From the NCBI RefSeq assembly GCF_032854445.1, contig NC_088303.1, positions 20,591,501 to 20,655,500 on the forward strand: a stretch of DNA of 64,000 nt. The letters run 5' to 3'. The number at the start of each line of letters is the position of its first letter. Position 1 is the stretch's first letter. The DNA comes from Liolophura sinensis (taxonomy: Eukaryota > Mollusca > Polyplacophora > Chitonida > Chitonidae). Below are positions 32,843 through 44,184 of the stretch, in pieces. Below the pieces are notes generated by a model, which saw nothing but the letters and a program-made list of their open reading frames with translations, was not told the DNA's origin and ran no database searches. The position numbers and the translations under genes were made by a program.

Positions 32843-33134
32843 TCAGATACACTCGTATCGGGAGGAGTTACAAGTTTCCTCGTATGAGCATATGTCAGAT
32901 GTGGGAGAGTTTGCCAGTTACTCGCCAAAGGTCGATGGTTTACCGTGGCCACGCTGCTTCCCTCCACCACACCAACAAAATCTGGCCGCCATCAATTAAT
33001 TTAAATAGTTTGATGTTAAGCAGCAATCAAAAATCAAAAAAATTGCCCTTGGGGCTTGGAGGCTATTAGTAATAGGCGCCCCTCTCTTGTGTATGCTTTT
33101 ACGACTAGTTAGCCTGCCGTCCACAACTGTGACA

Positions 33135-33181
33135 TGTCAGTTACTTGCGAAAGGAAATCGACCTTTCGCAAGTAACTGACA
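33135..33181. repeat. Perfect 20-bp-arm hairpin
   Basis: The arms tgtcagttacttgcgaaagg (33135-33154) and cctttcgcaagtaactgaca (33162-33181) are exact inverses around the 7-nt loop aaatcga. Nothing nearby identifies it as a known RNA or transposon end. Confidence 0.97.
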
Positions 33182-33324
33182 ACAAAAAATTACAGATTTC
33201 TCTGGATCAGAGGATTGCACCCTTACCATATAATACCTTCTCGTTAACACAGTTGAGTTTACGACTTTAGCCAGACATATTTCATAGGTTTGACAACATT
33301 TGTAAGGAGGGAGACATATTATAT

Positions 33325-33790
33325 GGGGTCGTCTGAATGACACTGTGTAAACATTAGTCGACCAAAGGCAGACATGTACAACATTCTGTTATATGCGGTC
33401 GCCTGAATGACACCGTGTAAACACTGGTCTACCATGGGAATACATTCGACATTCTCATTAGGGGCGTCTGAATGACACTGTGTAAAAGATGGTCTACCAA
33501 AGGCAGACATATACAGCATTCTGTTTTATGTGATCGTCTGAATGACACCGTGTAAACACTGGTTGACCAAAAGTAGTTATATACGACATTCTGTTATATG
33601 CGGTCGTCTGAATGACACTGTGTAAACACAGGTCGACCAAAGCAGACGTGACATTCTATCATATATGGCCGTCTGAATGACCCTGTGTAAACACTGGTCA
33701 ACCAAAAATAGTCATACACGACATTCTCATATATGATCGTCTGATTGACTGTGTGTATGAAGTATATGTTGTGTACTTGGGCGACCGTTT
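33325..33790 (+). repeat. 65-70-bp tandem repeat with gtcgtctgaatgac motif
   Basis: Seven units start at about 33331, 33401, 33466, 33536, 33606, 33671 and 33739. Each contains '(g/t)cgtctgaatgacac(c/t)gtgtaaa' and 'ggtc(g/t)accaaa'. The motif resembles the 'ggtcgcctaaatgac' motif at 34215-34300. Reverse-strand open frames here are repeat read-through. Confidence 0.9.
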
Positions 33791-34520
33791 TAAAATAAAA
33801 AGTCATTTAGGTGACCAGCTTAACTTTGGGCGACCATTCTTGGTGTTTATGGGAATCCTATATTTCTAACAACTTTGATATATACAACATTGTCTTAAAA
33901 GGTATGAAAATTGGCATAGTTGGGAATACATCTTTACAAGAAGCGTAGATAAATAAAGTGGTGTAAAGATAAATAACTCCAAATAAGTGGTGGCTTTAGG
34001 AAATCTACACAGGTCTTTTAAAAAGGTACACATTTCTCTCCAAAGGTTCTTGGTGTTTATGGGAATCCCATATTTCTAACAACTTTGATATATACAACAT
34101 TGTCTTAAAAGGTATGAAAGTTTGTCATTTGTGCGACATATTAACACCTAAACACAAGGTCTTATAATAGATAAAATATCACATGAAAATTTGTTATTTG
34201 GGCGACATATACAGATGTGGTCGCCTAAATGCCCAAAATGTTTGTGCACAAGGTAATATGTCATTTGGGCGACATATATGCGGTCGCCTAAATGACGCAT
34301 TGACTTTTGGGTGACCAGATATATGCAGTGAATTGTGTATATTTGTTATTTAATAGATGATGAATTATTTTTCTATGCTGTTTGATGTGTAAATGGTTTA
34401 AGATGAAAATAAAAAATTTTTGTTCTACAGATGTTTATTGTGATCGAATATATCAGTTTATGAAAGAATGGTTGCCCAAATGACTATTTTTCAGGAATGG
34501 TCGCCGAAATATACAATAAA
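33791..34520 (+). repeat. gcgacc-motif region, right edge of the central block
   Basis: It contains 'ggtcgcctaaatgac', 'tcatttgggcgacata' and similar motifs at about 33820, 34190-34300 and 34490. It also holds a direct ~75-bp duplication ('ggtgtttatgggaatcc(t/c)atatttctaac...' at about 33839 and 34049). It sits immediately left of the (TA)n tract, mirroring the region at 5440-5840. Confidence 0.65.
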
Positions 34521-34523
34521 GTG

Positions 34524-34524
<1 letters not shown>

Positions 34525-34589
<65 letters not shown>
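34525..34589. repeat. (TA)n microsatellite
   Basis: About 65 bp of uninterrupted TA. Its right end passes directly into a minisatellite unit at 'tgcaacagacgtgtg'. Confidence 0.97.
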
Positions 34590-34592
<3 letters not shown>

Positions 34593-35125
34593 ACAGACGT
34601 GTGTCACAGCCACGTCAGCGTACCTCACCAGGTACAGCCTATAGTCATGTACACGTATATATGCAACAGACGTGTGTCACAGCCACGTCAGCTTACTTCA
34701 CCAGGTACAGCCTATAGTCATGTACACGTATATATACAACAGACTTGTGTCACAGCCACGTCAGTTTACCTCACCAGGTATATCCTAAAGCCCTCTACAC
34801 GTTTACAAGAGACGTGTGTCACAGCTACGTCAGTGTACCTCATCAGCTACAGGATCTAGCCCACACTTATAACAGATCAGTGTGACACAGCCACACCGGT
34901 GTACCCCGCTACAGGATCTAGCCATGCACACTTACAAAAACGATGTATTCCAGCCACACCGGTGTACCTGGACACCTACAGTGTCTTGACCTGCACACAC
35001 AAATCAGAAGGCCACTACACGTCTGGGTGTCTCATCAACTACCATGCCTTGATCTGCACACTTATAAAAGATCAGTGAGTCACAGCCATTTTAGTATACC
35101 TCACCAGCTACAGCCTTAGCCTTGT
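34590..35125 (+). repeat. ~72-bp minisatellite, right block
   Basis: It has the same unit and orientation as 5005-5334 (acgtgtgtcacagccacgtc, acctcaccaggtacagcc, catgtacacgtatata). The first units are well conserved at 72-73 bp and later ones decay. Faint units recur near 36340-36475. Confidence 0.9.
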
Positions 35126-35243
35126 ACAACCTGTAGCCTAGTAGGCTTGAACTGATATGGATCAATCCGTTAGTTGGTACGCGCTTGTTGTCTGAACACC
35201 AATCTCCTATGAAACAATGACAAAGCTCAATTATTATGATCGA

Positions 35244-35544
35244 GTGAGTCGTACGAAACAAATTTTCAGTCATATGACGACGAAGGAATCCTTAGGGTGC
35301 ATGTACGTGTAATGTGCCTCCTTGCAGGACGGATTTCCACCGCTCTTTTATTTAGTGCTGCCTCACTGAGACGACTTACCGAAGGCAAGTAAGCCATTAT
35401 ACTGATATCCCCTTCATGCTGAACGCCAAGCGAGGAAGTTACAACTTCCTCTTTTAAAGTCTTAGGTGTGACACGATCAAGGATTGATCCTGGATCTACC
35501 GGTGCCCGAAGCGGACGCTCTACCAACTGTGCTATCCGGGCAGG
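35244..35544 (-). mobile_element. tRNA-derived SINE family B, full length with 13-bp target duplication
   Basis: In reverse orientation it starts with a tRNA-like head 'cccggatagcacagttggta' (A-box) and a B-box-like 'ggatcaatcc'. It continues through the conserved 'aggaagttgtaacttcctcg' and ends with 'cgtcgtcatatgactgaaaa'. The duplication ttattatgatcga is at 35231-35243 and 35545-35557. A SINE-free paralogue of the target site exists at about 36105-36180. Confidence 0.95.
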
Positions 35545-35557
35545 TTATTATGATCGA

Positions 35558-37178
35558 CGAGGGAAAACAGCACGCCATCAAATAAGGGGTGAGTGTAATT
35601 TTAATGAATAACAATAAAATAATTAAAACAAGTATATTGTTTTCAACGTAGTTTTTCATAAAGAAATAGTTAAGTTCACTAGTAATGGTAAACAGAATCT
35701 TACAGTTTCTATGTATTATGTGTACAAAGTCGACATTTAAGTATTAGAAATAGACGCGATAGAGCATTGTGGCAGTTACGGCCTTCCATACATTTTACCA
35801 ACGATTGTTCATATTACTATACTAATACAAACTGAATTTAAAGCTCTTGGCTAATGACACCGTGTTATAGAACTTGACACTTGAACAGAATCAGGAATCC
35901 AACAAATCATTGATAACCATTTCAAAGAGTCGAAATAATTAACTTTTGATCTCAAAACAGACTTTAATGGCTCCTAACATCATAACGTTAATGAAAGGCA
36001 AGAAATAAAGTTTACGTCATTTTAGCACAGTTAAAATGTTGTACCCTTCATTAGTGCAAGCAAGTCAAAACCTCAATGCTTATTCAGTTGACACCTACGT
36101 ATAAAACAATGACAAAAGCTCAATTATTATGAGCTGCGAGGAAAAAGGAGCACGCCATCAAATTAGGCTTGAGCGTGATTTGACCTGCCAAGATAGCGTC
36201 AACACGAGTAGTCTACCCTGTACACTCAAAGTCACGATATGTTATAACGTGTATGTGTACAATGAGATAAGAACACAAACAAAATGGAAACCAAAAAAAT
36301 TCCAGAAGACCACACAGTTATAAAATATCAGTGGACCTCTGCACGCCCGGGGGTTTCATCAGCTATCATATTGAGATCTGCACATTTGTCATCAGTGTGT
36401 CACATGCACGTCAGTATATCTCACCAAATGCAGTATTTAGGCCTGCACACTTATAAAATATCACTCAGCCTGTCACATTATAAACGTGGCGTTCAGGCCT
36501 ACTGTACCTGCTTCAGGAAATACGGCTATAATCAGCATAACTGGTATAGGCTAACAGTCCTAAGTATAATGAGTATGTCACAGCAGCCGCATGACTCTAA
36601 TGTATTCTGCCCCTGCTTCAGTGCAGCTAAAAAAGTCGACTTCTCCATATTTATATATGCAAAAGTTATACTTACATACATAATTAATTTGTTTTGTTTA
36701 TAAAGCACTAAAACCGATTTTCATTGTTTTCCGAAGTATTTATCACTTTTACCTAACTTGTTTCTGTGGCGACGTTAATTCGGGTTTGCTTTCACCGGTA
36801 CATCAAATTCTTTGTTTTTAATGATAATTCTTAGTAAAACCTAGGAACTAACGGAACACCTCGTGTGTCGGACCCAGGCGTCCTTGGAAGCTTTAAGCGG
36901 CAGGAAAAGAAAACCTCTTCATCGGAAATCTTAATCCGACCAGAGAAACTAAGATGTCCTGCGCGCTCTGAGATGTTTCCAGTCGTCAAAAGTCCCAGCT
37001 TCACCGAGGCACAAGCTCGACATTAGGCCCTAATCGGCTCAATGTCGTTTTGAATGTTATATGAATCATGTTATTTTCCACATACCTATATGTTTATATC
37101 ATCATGTTTAATTGACCAAACCCGTGGTAACGTGTGAAGATGCTATTTCATTGGTGCTAATGTGTATATATGCTAGTA
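35558..37178. other. Unique sequence with an empty-site paralogue; no gene
   Basis: The segment 36105-36180 (caatgacaaaagctcaatta, then ttatgagctgcgagg, cacgccatcaaatta) repeats the flanks of the SINE at 35244-35544 without the SINE. Diverged minisatellite units follow at 36340-36475. No convincing coding region is seen. Confidence 0.6.
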
Positions 37179-37396
37179 CACTCAAGAATTAATCTGTTAA
37201 TTTTACAGAAAGCCTGTTGTCTGAGTGACACTGGAGTGTATTAACACATATATTATATTCATTCAACATAAGATTCTATTAGATTAACAGGATATTATGT
37301 TGAATAGGACAGAGTATTATGTTATAACAACATAATACATTCTAGCATCACTCAGACAACAGTCTCTGTAAAATTAACCAGTTAATTTTTTGAGTG
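37179..37396. mobile_element. MITE with ~60-bp inverted ends
   Basis: The left end, cactcaagaattaatctgtt then aattttacag..gttgtctgagtgac, is matched in reverse by the right end (gtcactcagacaacag-like, then taaaattaaccagttaattt, ttgagtg). The 218-bp unit has an A/T-rich middle with further palindromic 'cataatat' and 'tattatgtt' parts. No transposase is present and the target duplication is unclear. Confidence 0.8.
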
Positions 37397-38589
37397 CAAG
37401 CAAATTGCACGATATAAACGGTATACATGTTAAACTTTTGTGACAACAGAGCTGACATCTTATGATTGTTTATAATGACGACCATTACTGTGTAATTGTC
37501 ACATTATACTGATTTATTGTCTCTCTTCCCCATAGTTATATTAAATGGTTTTGACAGTTTCCGCTCTAGGCGTATGAATCAGTCAACAATTAAACCGTAC
37601 CTCAACTGCCTGTTGAACTCCATGGCAGTTTTTCCCACAATCGGTTGTCGGGACAGCTTCCGCGTATGGCTTTTAAATTTGTTGTTATATTTTGTGGGAA
37701 ACTGAAATAGAAAACTAAAATAAAAGAGCAATTTTCTGAACGCTCTCAATGTTTTGGGTTCAACTGGTTCACGGATTAACATGTTATGATATATGTTTGC
37801 GTCGAAACAGACATTCGTATATCAAATACAAGTATCGTCTCAATAATCGCAAGGCCAATTCGCAGAACACAAACCACTAAAGGAGTAAGAAAGGTGTATA
37901 AAGTATAAAATTCGGAGGGAATCATGCAAAGAGAAGCAGTCAATAGTTTTCAATGATGTTGGGGAAAATGGTCATTCTGATGTTGGACATAGATTTTGCC
38001 AACTGAAGCATGATATATTGGTAAATTTCACCGCTCTGCTATAATTAGGCACTGCTTCTCTTTGCATAAATCCATCCTAACTTCTTACTTTATATACTTT
38101 CCTGGTGGTTCACACTGATCGTTATTCTGGAAACCGTCCGTTAAGGTTTACGGCTGGTATATTAATATCTCTTTCCGACGAATTTACAGTAGGGACTTCC
38201 CCATTACAAAGATAAATTTCAAAGACGTTTGGTTTGAAAATGAAAGTTGTCAGGGTGAATACATATAGTTATGATTTCATTGCATTTTTCTGTTATCTTG
38301 TATATATGTATGCCATTTGTGTACCTATTTTTGACCTGAGATAAAAAAAAAAACGCCCAAATTTTATCAAAACACTATAGCTTGATCCCGTTGGATCAAG
38401 AGGCGTCAAAGGGACCCCGATTCATTTGTCTGACAGTCAACGTCACAAACATCTTTACGCTTTTGTAAACTTGAGTGACTAGCTCCTCCATTGACTTCTT
38501 GACGTTGTAAAAACGAAGAGAGATAAGCGATCGACATTTCACATACAGCATTACATTGGAAATTTGCCAATGTTTATATCCGACCAGTT
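37397..38589. other. No supported gene
   Basis: A pair of near-inverted motifs ('gcagtgcctaattatagcag'-like at about 38035-38060 and 'gcaaagagaagcag' near 37926) suggests another decayed inverted-repeat element at about 37880-38100. It is not well enough preserved to define. Confidence 0.35.
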
Positions 38590-38800
38590 CATGGCATGTT
38601 CTCTTATGCTGAGTGTCATATCTGTGAAGTCCGACTCACTCTTAGGATACTGCCACCGGGCCGACGAGTTTGTGGCCTGTTTTCTTATGCTGAGTGTCAT
38701 ATCCGTGAAGTCTGACTCACTAACAGGAAACTGCCACGGGGCCGACGAGTTTGTGACCTGTTCTCTTATGCCGAGTGCCAAGTTCATGAAGTACGTGTAC
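38590..38800 (+). repeat. 81-bp tandem repeat, about 2.5 copies
   Basis: 'cttatgctgagtgtcat' recurs at 38603, 38684 and 38765. Open frames of 86-89 codons on both strands result from the period being a multiple of three; no domain is recognisable. Confidence 0.9.
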
Positions 38801-38904
38801 CATTCACTCATGACCGACCATTTTCATGGTTAGTACATACATACTATATGGTGAGCGTCCATTTGTTTTCCTCTACAGACATCTATGTTCAATCATTTGC
38901 CTGA

Positions 38905-38970
38905 TTGTTTAATGCCATATACTCAAGAAATTTTCACTTGCGCCATGTCGGTAAATTTTATGTGCGGAGG
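38905..38970 (-). repeat. SINE family A, heavily decayed
   Basis: 'gattgtttaatgccatatac' followed by 'tcaagaaattttcacttgcg' is a weak match to the family-A 3' end. Confidence 0.5.
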
Positions 38971-39264
38971 TAACAGTAGCGTTCGGGATAAACCTCCGAC
39001 CTTTGGTAATATAATGACCAAGTCTCCCACATAACAAGTACAAGTGGTCTCCTAAACAAGTGGTTCTGAGCGAACGTCAAACTGCACAAACGACACGATC
39101 AAGATTTATGTCCAGAGTTCACAGTGATATATGTATATATAAGATATATATATGACTGTACAATATCATATGCAGAATATAACACAACACAAAAAATAAA
39201 CATATACTGATAACATCGCAATAGCTAACAAAAAACACTTAAAAGTATATAAATATACAAGTGG

Positions 39265-39348
39265 GCCTGCAGCAACATGCGGATGGTCGTGGGTTTACCC
39301 CGGGCTCTGCTCGGTTTCAACCCACCTTAATGGCCGCCATTATATACA
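39265..39348 (+). repeat. SINE family A fragment
   Basis: It contains 'gcagcaacatgcggatggtc' and 'gtttaccccgggctctgctc' followed by the cccacc..tggccgcc block, with head and tail missing. Confidence 0.85.
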
Positions 39349-39394
39349 ATTATAGGACGTCAACTGTGTTCTCACGAAAGCTTAATATGTATAC

Positions 39395-39600
39395 GGAGCC
39401 TCCATAACCGAAAGGGTTAGCACGGCAGCACGACATGCTATCTTCCTCTCCAGTCGTAAGTGGGAAGGTCTGACAGCAGTCTGCAAATGGTCGTGGGTTT
39501 CCCTCAAAATAATGCTGAGCTCAGTTGTACAAGTTGAATATTCTCAAGTAAGCCACCAATCAAATAAATATATTAATAAACAAATAAATAAATATACAAG
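39395..39600 (+). mobile_element. SINE family A, diverged near-full copy
   Basis: The decayed tRNA-like head 'gagcctccataaccgaaagg' is followed by 'tcgtaagtgggaaggtctga', 'aatggtcgtgggtttccctc', an internally deleted body and a 'caccaatcaaataaata' tail. Confidence 0.8.
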
Positions 39601-39654
39601 TGTATAGCAAGGATTACACAATTAGTATGGCACCGTTCCCCGTTCAGGCCATCA

Positions 39655-41003
39655 TGCATGCGGCTTGGCAGGAAAGGTGTTCACATGTTTGACCACTTGG
39701 CCTAACAGTATTGTGCTCCATAAAGTACAGAGTATTATTAAATACTGTTTGTTAACGAATATAGTATGTTTGTGGTGTGGCAAACCGCTTTCATGACTTA
39801 AATCCAAGTAGTACGCGGGAAGGTCTGGCAGCAACCTGCGGTCGTGGGTTTCCCTCTTGCTTTGTCAGGTTTCCTCCCAACATAATGCTGGCCACCGTCG
39901 CATAAGTAAAATATTCTTCAGTACGGCGTAAAACACCAATCAAAATAAAAAACAAAATCTAAATAAAATAAATCCAAGTACTTGAAGGTCTTGCTCTCCT
40001 GGAGATGGAGATCAAGAGGTATTTCATGGAAGGAATGGTAGGATATATTCAGTTTTTCAGTGTAGGCTGAACAGGAACGATAATACTAACAATTGAATTC
40101 TGAGACAAGTGTACAGATTTTACGCAATAGCACTCAAGTGCGCAAAATCATCTATCTGAGGTCAAGGCCTTGTAATTACTATCTGTCATATACCTACCAT
40201 GGAAAGATAGTAAGCCCTGAAGAGCTGCGTGTTATCCCAACAAAATATTATAGCTGAGATCAAGAACTTCCAACGATGTCAAAGCATCGAACGCTTTAGG
40301 GTATATGAGGAGAATATAACAATTCATAAGTCGTAATTCTCATTTAGGTACGTTTGTAAGAAACTGACAGGTATTGTTTTCGAGACTAGCTATAAGATAA
40401 AAATTATACTTTGATTGACCTTTGGTTAAAATTTTGTTAAATTTTATTAATTGCCTAAAGCCCTCTTCGAAGTGAAATAAATAGGGTAAGACAGCAATAA
40501 AAGTCCTAAGGTTGACAAGCTTACAAAAAGCAACACCGACTCCTTGCCATCGATCATTAAATCCTCCTTCGATTTGTATGGATCTCAGACTTACTAGAGA
40601 TGCAAGCAATTGTGGCGTGAACACCTCTGAAGTGGATCGAATAGAGTTGAAAGACAAATTCAGTGTCAAATGTGTGCGAGTCCTTCAAAAGCTGACAATT
40701 CCAGAGAGCTGCTAAAATTGTTTGAAAGATCAAGAAACTAAAAGGTTCTAAAAACTAGAAACTAAAAGATAAAAGGTTCGTGAATGTGGTGTTTTTAACC
40801 ACAGTGATGTTGTTAAAAGTCAGGTCAGTTCCATGTGTTTGAAAAAGAAATGTTGGTTTAGAGGTCCACCCGTGACAGCTGCAGTTCAGGAAGAGAAGAT
40901 GTACATCAAAGTGACATCGAGGTTCTTGGTCGAAGCCGAAAACAAGGGCCGCGCAAAAAAAGAGCAGCATGGTTGACATACCGTGGCGTGGATTTTGCTC
41001 GAT
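39655..41003 (-). pseudogene. Toll-like receptor pseudogene, N-terminal half
   Basis: Read on the reverse strand it parallels the intact receptor at 47838-50303. It has the same intron acceptor (tttcaattccag|ATC at 41003) and a start at 40979 giving MSTMLLFFCAALVFGFDQEP. There follow LRR N-terminal cysteines and LRR segments (MTLNLSFNSIRSTSEVFTPQ, FHFEEGFRQL, NISYHSF, YYLDLSHESGLPHHKH). Several frameshifts and stops break it. A SINE sits inside at 39811-39969, and homology ends at about residue 400. Transmembrane and TIR parts are absent. Because the upstream splice site is kept, it arose by DNA duplication, not by retrocopying. Confidence 0.88.
39811..39969 (+). mobile_element. SINE family A inserted in the TLR pseudogene, 11-bp target duplication
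   Basis: It is a 5'-truncated copy (starting near 'gcgggaaggtctggcagcaa') with an A-rich tail. It is flanked by aaatccaagta at 39800-39810 and 39970-39980. The duplication lies in the LxxLDLS coding part of the pseudogene, so the insertion disrupts it. Confidence 0.92.
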
Positions 41004-42839
41004 CTGGAATTGAAAAATGTCATGAGGGTATTATTATAATAAAATCGTTGACAAATTAATTCTATATCAGATTCTGTATTCTCAAAGCCACGCACAAATC
41101 TGGATGGTATTTGTCAACAATACAACGGTTTCCCGCGAGTATAATATAAAAACTTTGGTGGTCAGGTTGTTAAAGGTACTTGACACACCAAGTGTGGTTT
41201 AAAAACTGGCGTCGGACCGAGAATTTGTGGGATTTCCCGTTTTTTACATTGCGGGCAATGGTGACAATAAGCAATGTACGGCACTCAAAAAGATTGTCCA
41301 CGTGTATGGTGTGTATATCTGAGGGAAAGATCATATGCCATTAGATCATAGTACACGTCGTAAACTCTGCATTCTCTGCAAGAGAGTACTTTAGAATTTC
41401 TTATGTTGTATAATAAAAAAGAGGCAACGACCTGAGAGCTTTTAGAACGCAAAAATCTGCAAACAGATTCAAAGAAATTTTAATTAGAATTGCATAAGAC
41501 TGTATTCTTGAACGATTGTAACAGATGTGGTATAGTGTCATCCACTAAATATGTCTCACAGAAGCCTGAGACACGAATTATCTGCAAAATAACACCGAAA
41601 CCTGTCGGAGGACAAATACATCGGTCCGTCTAGTCGGAAGTCGCCCAAACTAGGAGGACACAAGAAGGGGCATCTGGTGAAGAAAAACCTTTTTGTGTTC
41701 TCATCCGACTCTGCCATAAACCAATGAAAAATGTTATAGTTGGCACATTACTTCTGAAATAAAAAGAGGAATGACATAAGTGACATCTCTCATTAACAGC
41801 TCTGTCTTAGCCAGTGAGTAGTAGTACATATGTTACACATGCGCAATGCAGGCAATTGCGTCTAACATTTGCGTCCGAACTGAAGAGCGAAGGAACGCTG
41901 ATTGGGTAAAACTGCTACACAGACATTTCTGTACTGTTTGCACCTAGTTAAAATATATCAGAATTTTGTCTGTTTTGGATAGAACATAAAACTTTTTTGC
42001 CAGTGATACTTACTACCCCTTGGAGGTTACAAAATACCATGAATTCACTTCTAGCATCCACAGCTAACAAATGGTGGTCATGCTGGGTTGATTTTTTGAT
42101 ATGTAGTGGAGAAAAGTACAAGCTGCATGTGTTGGTATGGCACTGCGCCACGTGAAAGTTAGGGGTTATATATTTTTGAGGTTGAAGTTTACTACATAAA
42201 TAGTAATGAAAATAAATACGCTCGCGTAACTTGGTAGTACACGGCACATCTACATGTACGTACAGCTGTACCCATGTTCCAGTTTTATTTATTTGTTTCA
42301 TTGGTGTTCAATCGTATTGGATTACTTATTCAATCGTCGTCCGGTTTATAGGCTGAAGAAACAGGGGTGTCCGGAGTAAACCAAAGCCTGATCTTTCTCA
42401 CTCACGTGAAGGAAAGGACCCCTAAAATTCGAGGTAGGCATCATTAAATAGATCACTTTAAACAGTACATAAATATACTTTCATTTATTTTGTGCAAAGA
42501 GTTTAATGCGTTCAAACATTTGAATTCTAATGTGGGCATTATGGACGCTACCATTATAATTTGGGAACTCTGATGCCACTCCAACCACGACACTGGAGGT
42601 TGGGATAACACTTTTCACTCATGAATGAAAGATTACTGATAAAAGATTCCCAAAAATTCCTTCTTTCTGGAACATCAGGAAATGAAAGGTGATGTGACGC
42701 CAGAGTTCCTAGATACCATCAGTATGGCTCTTAAATCCTACCATTGTATTCAAATATTTGAATGCCTTTCAACACTCTTCAAAACATCTGAAAAAAATAA
42801 ATAAAAGCATTTTTACACATAGTTTTCAGTTGTCTAACT
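41004..42839. other. No supported gene
   Basis: Upstream flank of the TLR pseudogene. The 117-codon reverse frame at 41948-42301 has no recognised domain. A very weak SINE-tail-like 'cattggtgttcaatcgta' lies near 42299. Confidence 0.4.
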
Positions 42840-42859
42840 GATGGCCCTTACTTGATATG

Positions 42860-43298
42860 TTAGATTTCTTTTACCTCAACGGTATATTGATGATCTGCTG
42901 GCTTTAAAGAATCTTTATATACCAAAGGCTGTAAATAATATCTATCCGCCTTCGCTGGATTTAAAGGAAACCACTGACTCTCCAGGCGGTACCTATCTTT
43001 TCTAGATCTATATTTGTACAAAGACCAAAGCGGTTTTCTTTCTGGCAGGGTTTGCTACAAGAGGGATAGTTTTAATTTTGGCATTGTGAATTATCATTAC
43101 TTGGACAGCAATATACTGAAGGGCCCTACATGTGGAGAGTACATATCTCGACTTGTAGCATATGTTAGATCCTGTGTGTTATGTAATTCCCATCAACGTC
43201 AGAATTTATTACTGCAAAAACTAGTGTGTCAAAGTTATTCCATCACACGCCAACACTCCAGGTTTATCCGTTTTACAATGTGTACAATACTCTTGTAA
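42860..43298 (+). pseudogene. Reverse-transcriptase relic of a non-LTR or Penelope-type retroelement
   Basis: The YIDD catalytic motif of a reverse transcriptase is encoded at 42893-42904 (YIDDLLALKN). After a frame change the 43014-43298 frame reads YKRDSFNFGIVNYHYLDSNI, GPTCGEYISRLVAYVRSC and an NLLLQKLVCQ stretch. This pattern (KRD-FNF-IVN-LDSNI-GP-YIS-LV-YAR) is common in molluscan and cnidarian retroelement polymerases. Stops and shifts between the pieces show it is dead. I cannot assign the clade. Confidence 0.65.
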
Positions 43299-43439
43299 GT
43301 AATATGGACGGAGCATCCAGAATCTCTGACGCTCTGCTTCTTGATTGTGTCTACTAATTTCCGCTTAACCCGGGACTAGAGGCAGTCTATTAATTGTTCA
43401 CGTTGAATAAGATCGCCACGTTGGATATATGAACAGTTG

Positions 43440-43960
43440 CAAACAAAGAGCAACTGATACACCTCTACCAAGAAAACCATGCTGATCAGAAATGACTCCA
43501 ATTGAAACCAGTGCGTATCGCATTCACCTTAGTTTGGTGTTACGTTAGCAATTATCAAAATGGCGCGAAAGACATCTTTTCATTTATATGGCATATTTAA
43601 TTATAATTTTATCATATCCATCCATCAAATCATGCCTGTGGAGGAGGGGAAATATGGAAACATATTTAAACACGTCTTCAAACTTAAATTACTGTGGAAC
43701 AGACCGTAGGTCCATCAAACATTTGAGCTGATATCTAACAACACAACGTTTCAAGATAATATAATGAGAATGTATAAACTACGGTGATATATACTTTAAA
43801 AACAGAACAACAACACCATCTTTACTGAAGCTAATTACATTGTTTGCAGAACGAAGTGCACAGGAAAGCCGCATCTCCGAGTTGACTGTATCACCTTGTA
43901 TTCTACATCCGATAGATCGACGGCATAGCCTGAATGAGCGCCCATCCCACACTTAGACTT
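43440..43960 (+). repeat. Diverged segment paralogous to 54340-55020
   Basis: Shared blocks in the same order include '(t)gctgatcagaaa', 'aaaatggc(g/c)cgaaag', 'ttatatggcatattta', 'ggtccatcaa/ggtccaagaa', 'ataatgagaatgtata' and 'cgaagtg..ccg..ttgac.gtat'. No coding signature is present; it may be an old low-copy repeat or a duplicated flank. Confidence 0.65.
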
Positions 43961-44032
43961 TGACCGGAAGGTCCAAGCAGACCTGACACTCTGGACGTGT
44001 GTACATGGATGCCAGTACTATGTGATCAGAAA

Positions 44033-44140
44033 AGCAACGTGCGGATGGTCGTGGGTTTCCAACCTTATGCTGGCCGCTGTCGTATGAATGAAATGTTCTT
44101 GAGTACAGCGTGAAACACAAATAAATAAATAAATAAATAA
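44033..44140 (+). repeat. SINE family A, 5'-truncated copy
   Basis: 'gcaacgtgcggatggtcgtg' opens the match, which is internally shortened and ends in an (aaat)n tail. 'tgatcag' on both sides may be the target duplication. Confidence 0.85.
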
Positions 44141-44184
44141 ATATGATCAGCAATAATAGCATCATTCTCCCATGAGGATGAAAC

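Noticed and set aside
33137-33806. Three reverse-strand open frames of 66-70 codons
   Set aside because: They fall in the 65-70-bp tandem repeat and show its periodic translation.
34497-34859. 120-codon open frame
   Set aside because: Begins in the (TA)n tract (Tyr-Ile run) and continues through the minisatellite; not a gene.
38551-38833. Overlapping 86-89-codon frames on both strands
   Set aside because: 81-bp tandem repeat; both strands open because of the in-frame period.
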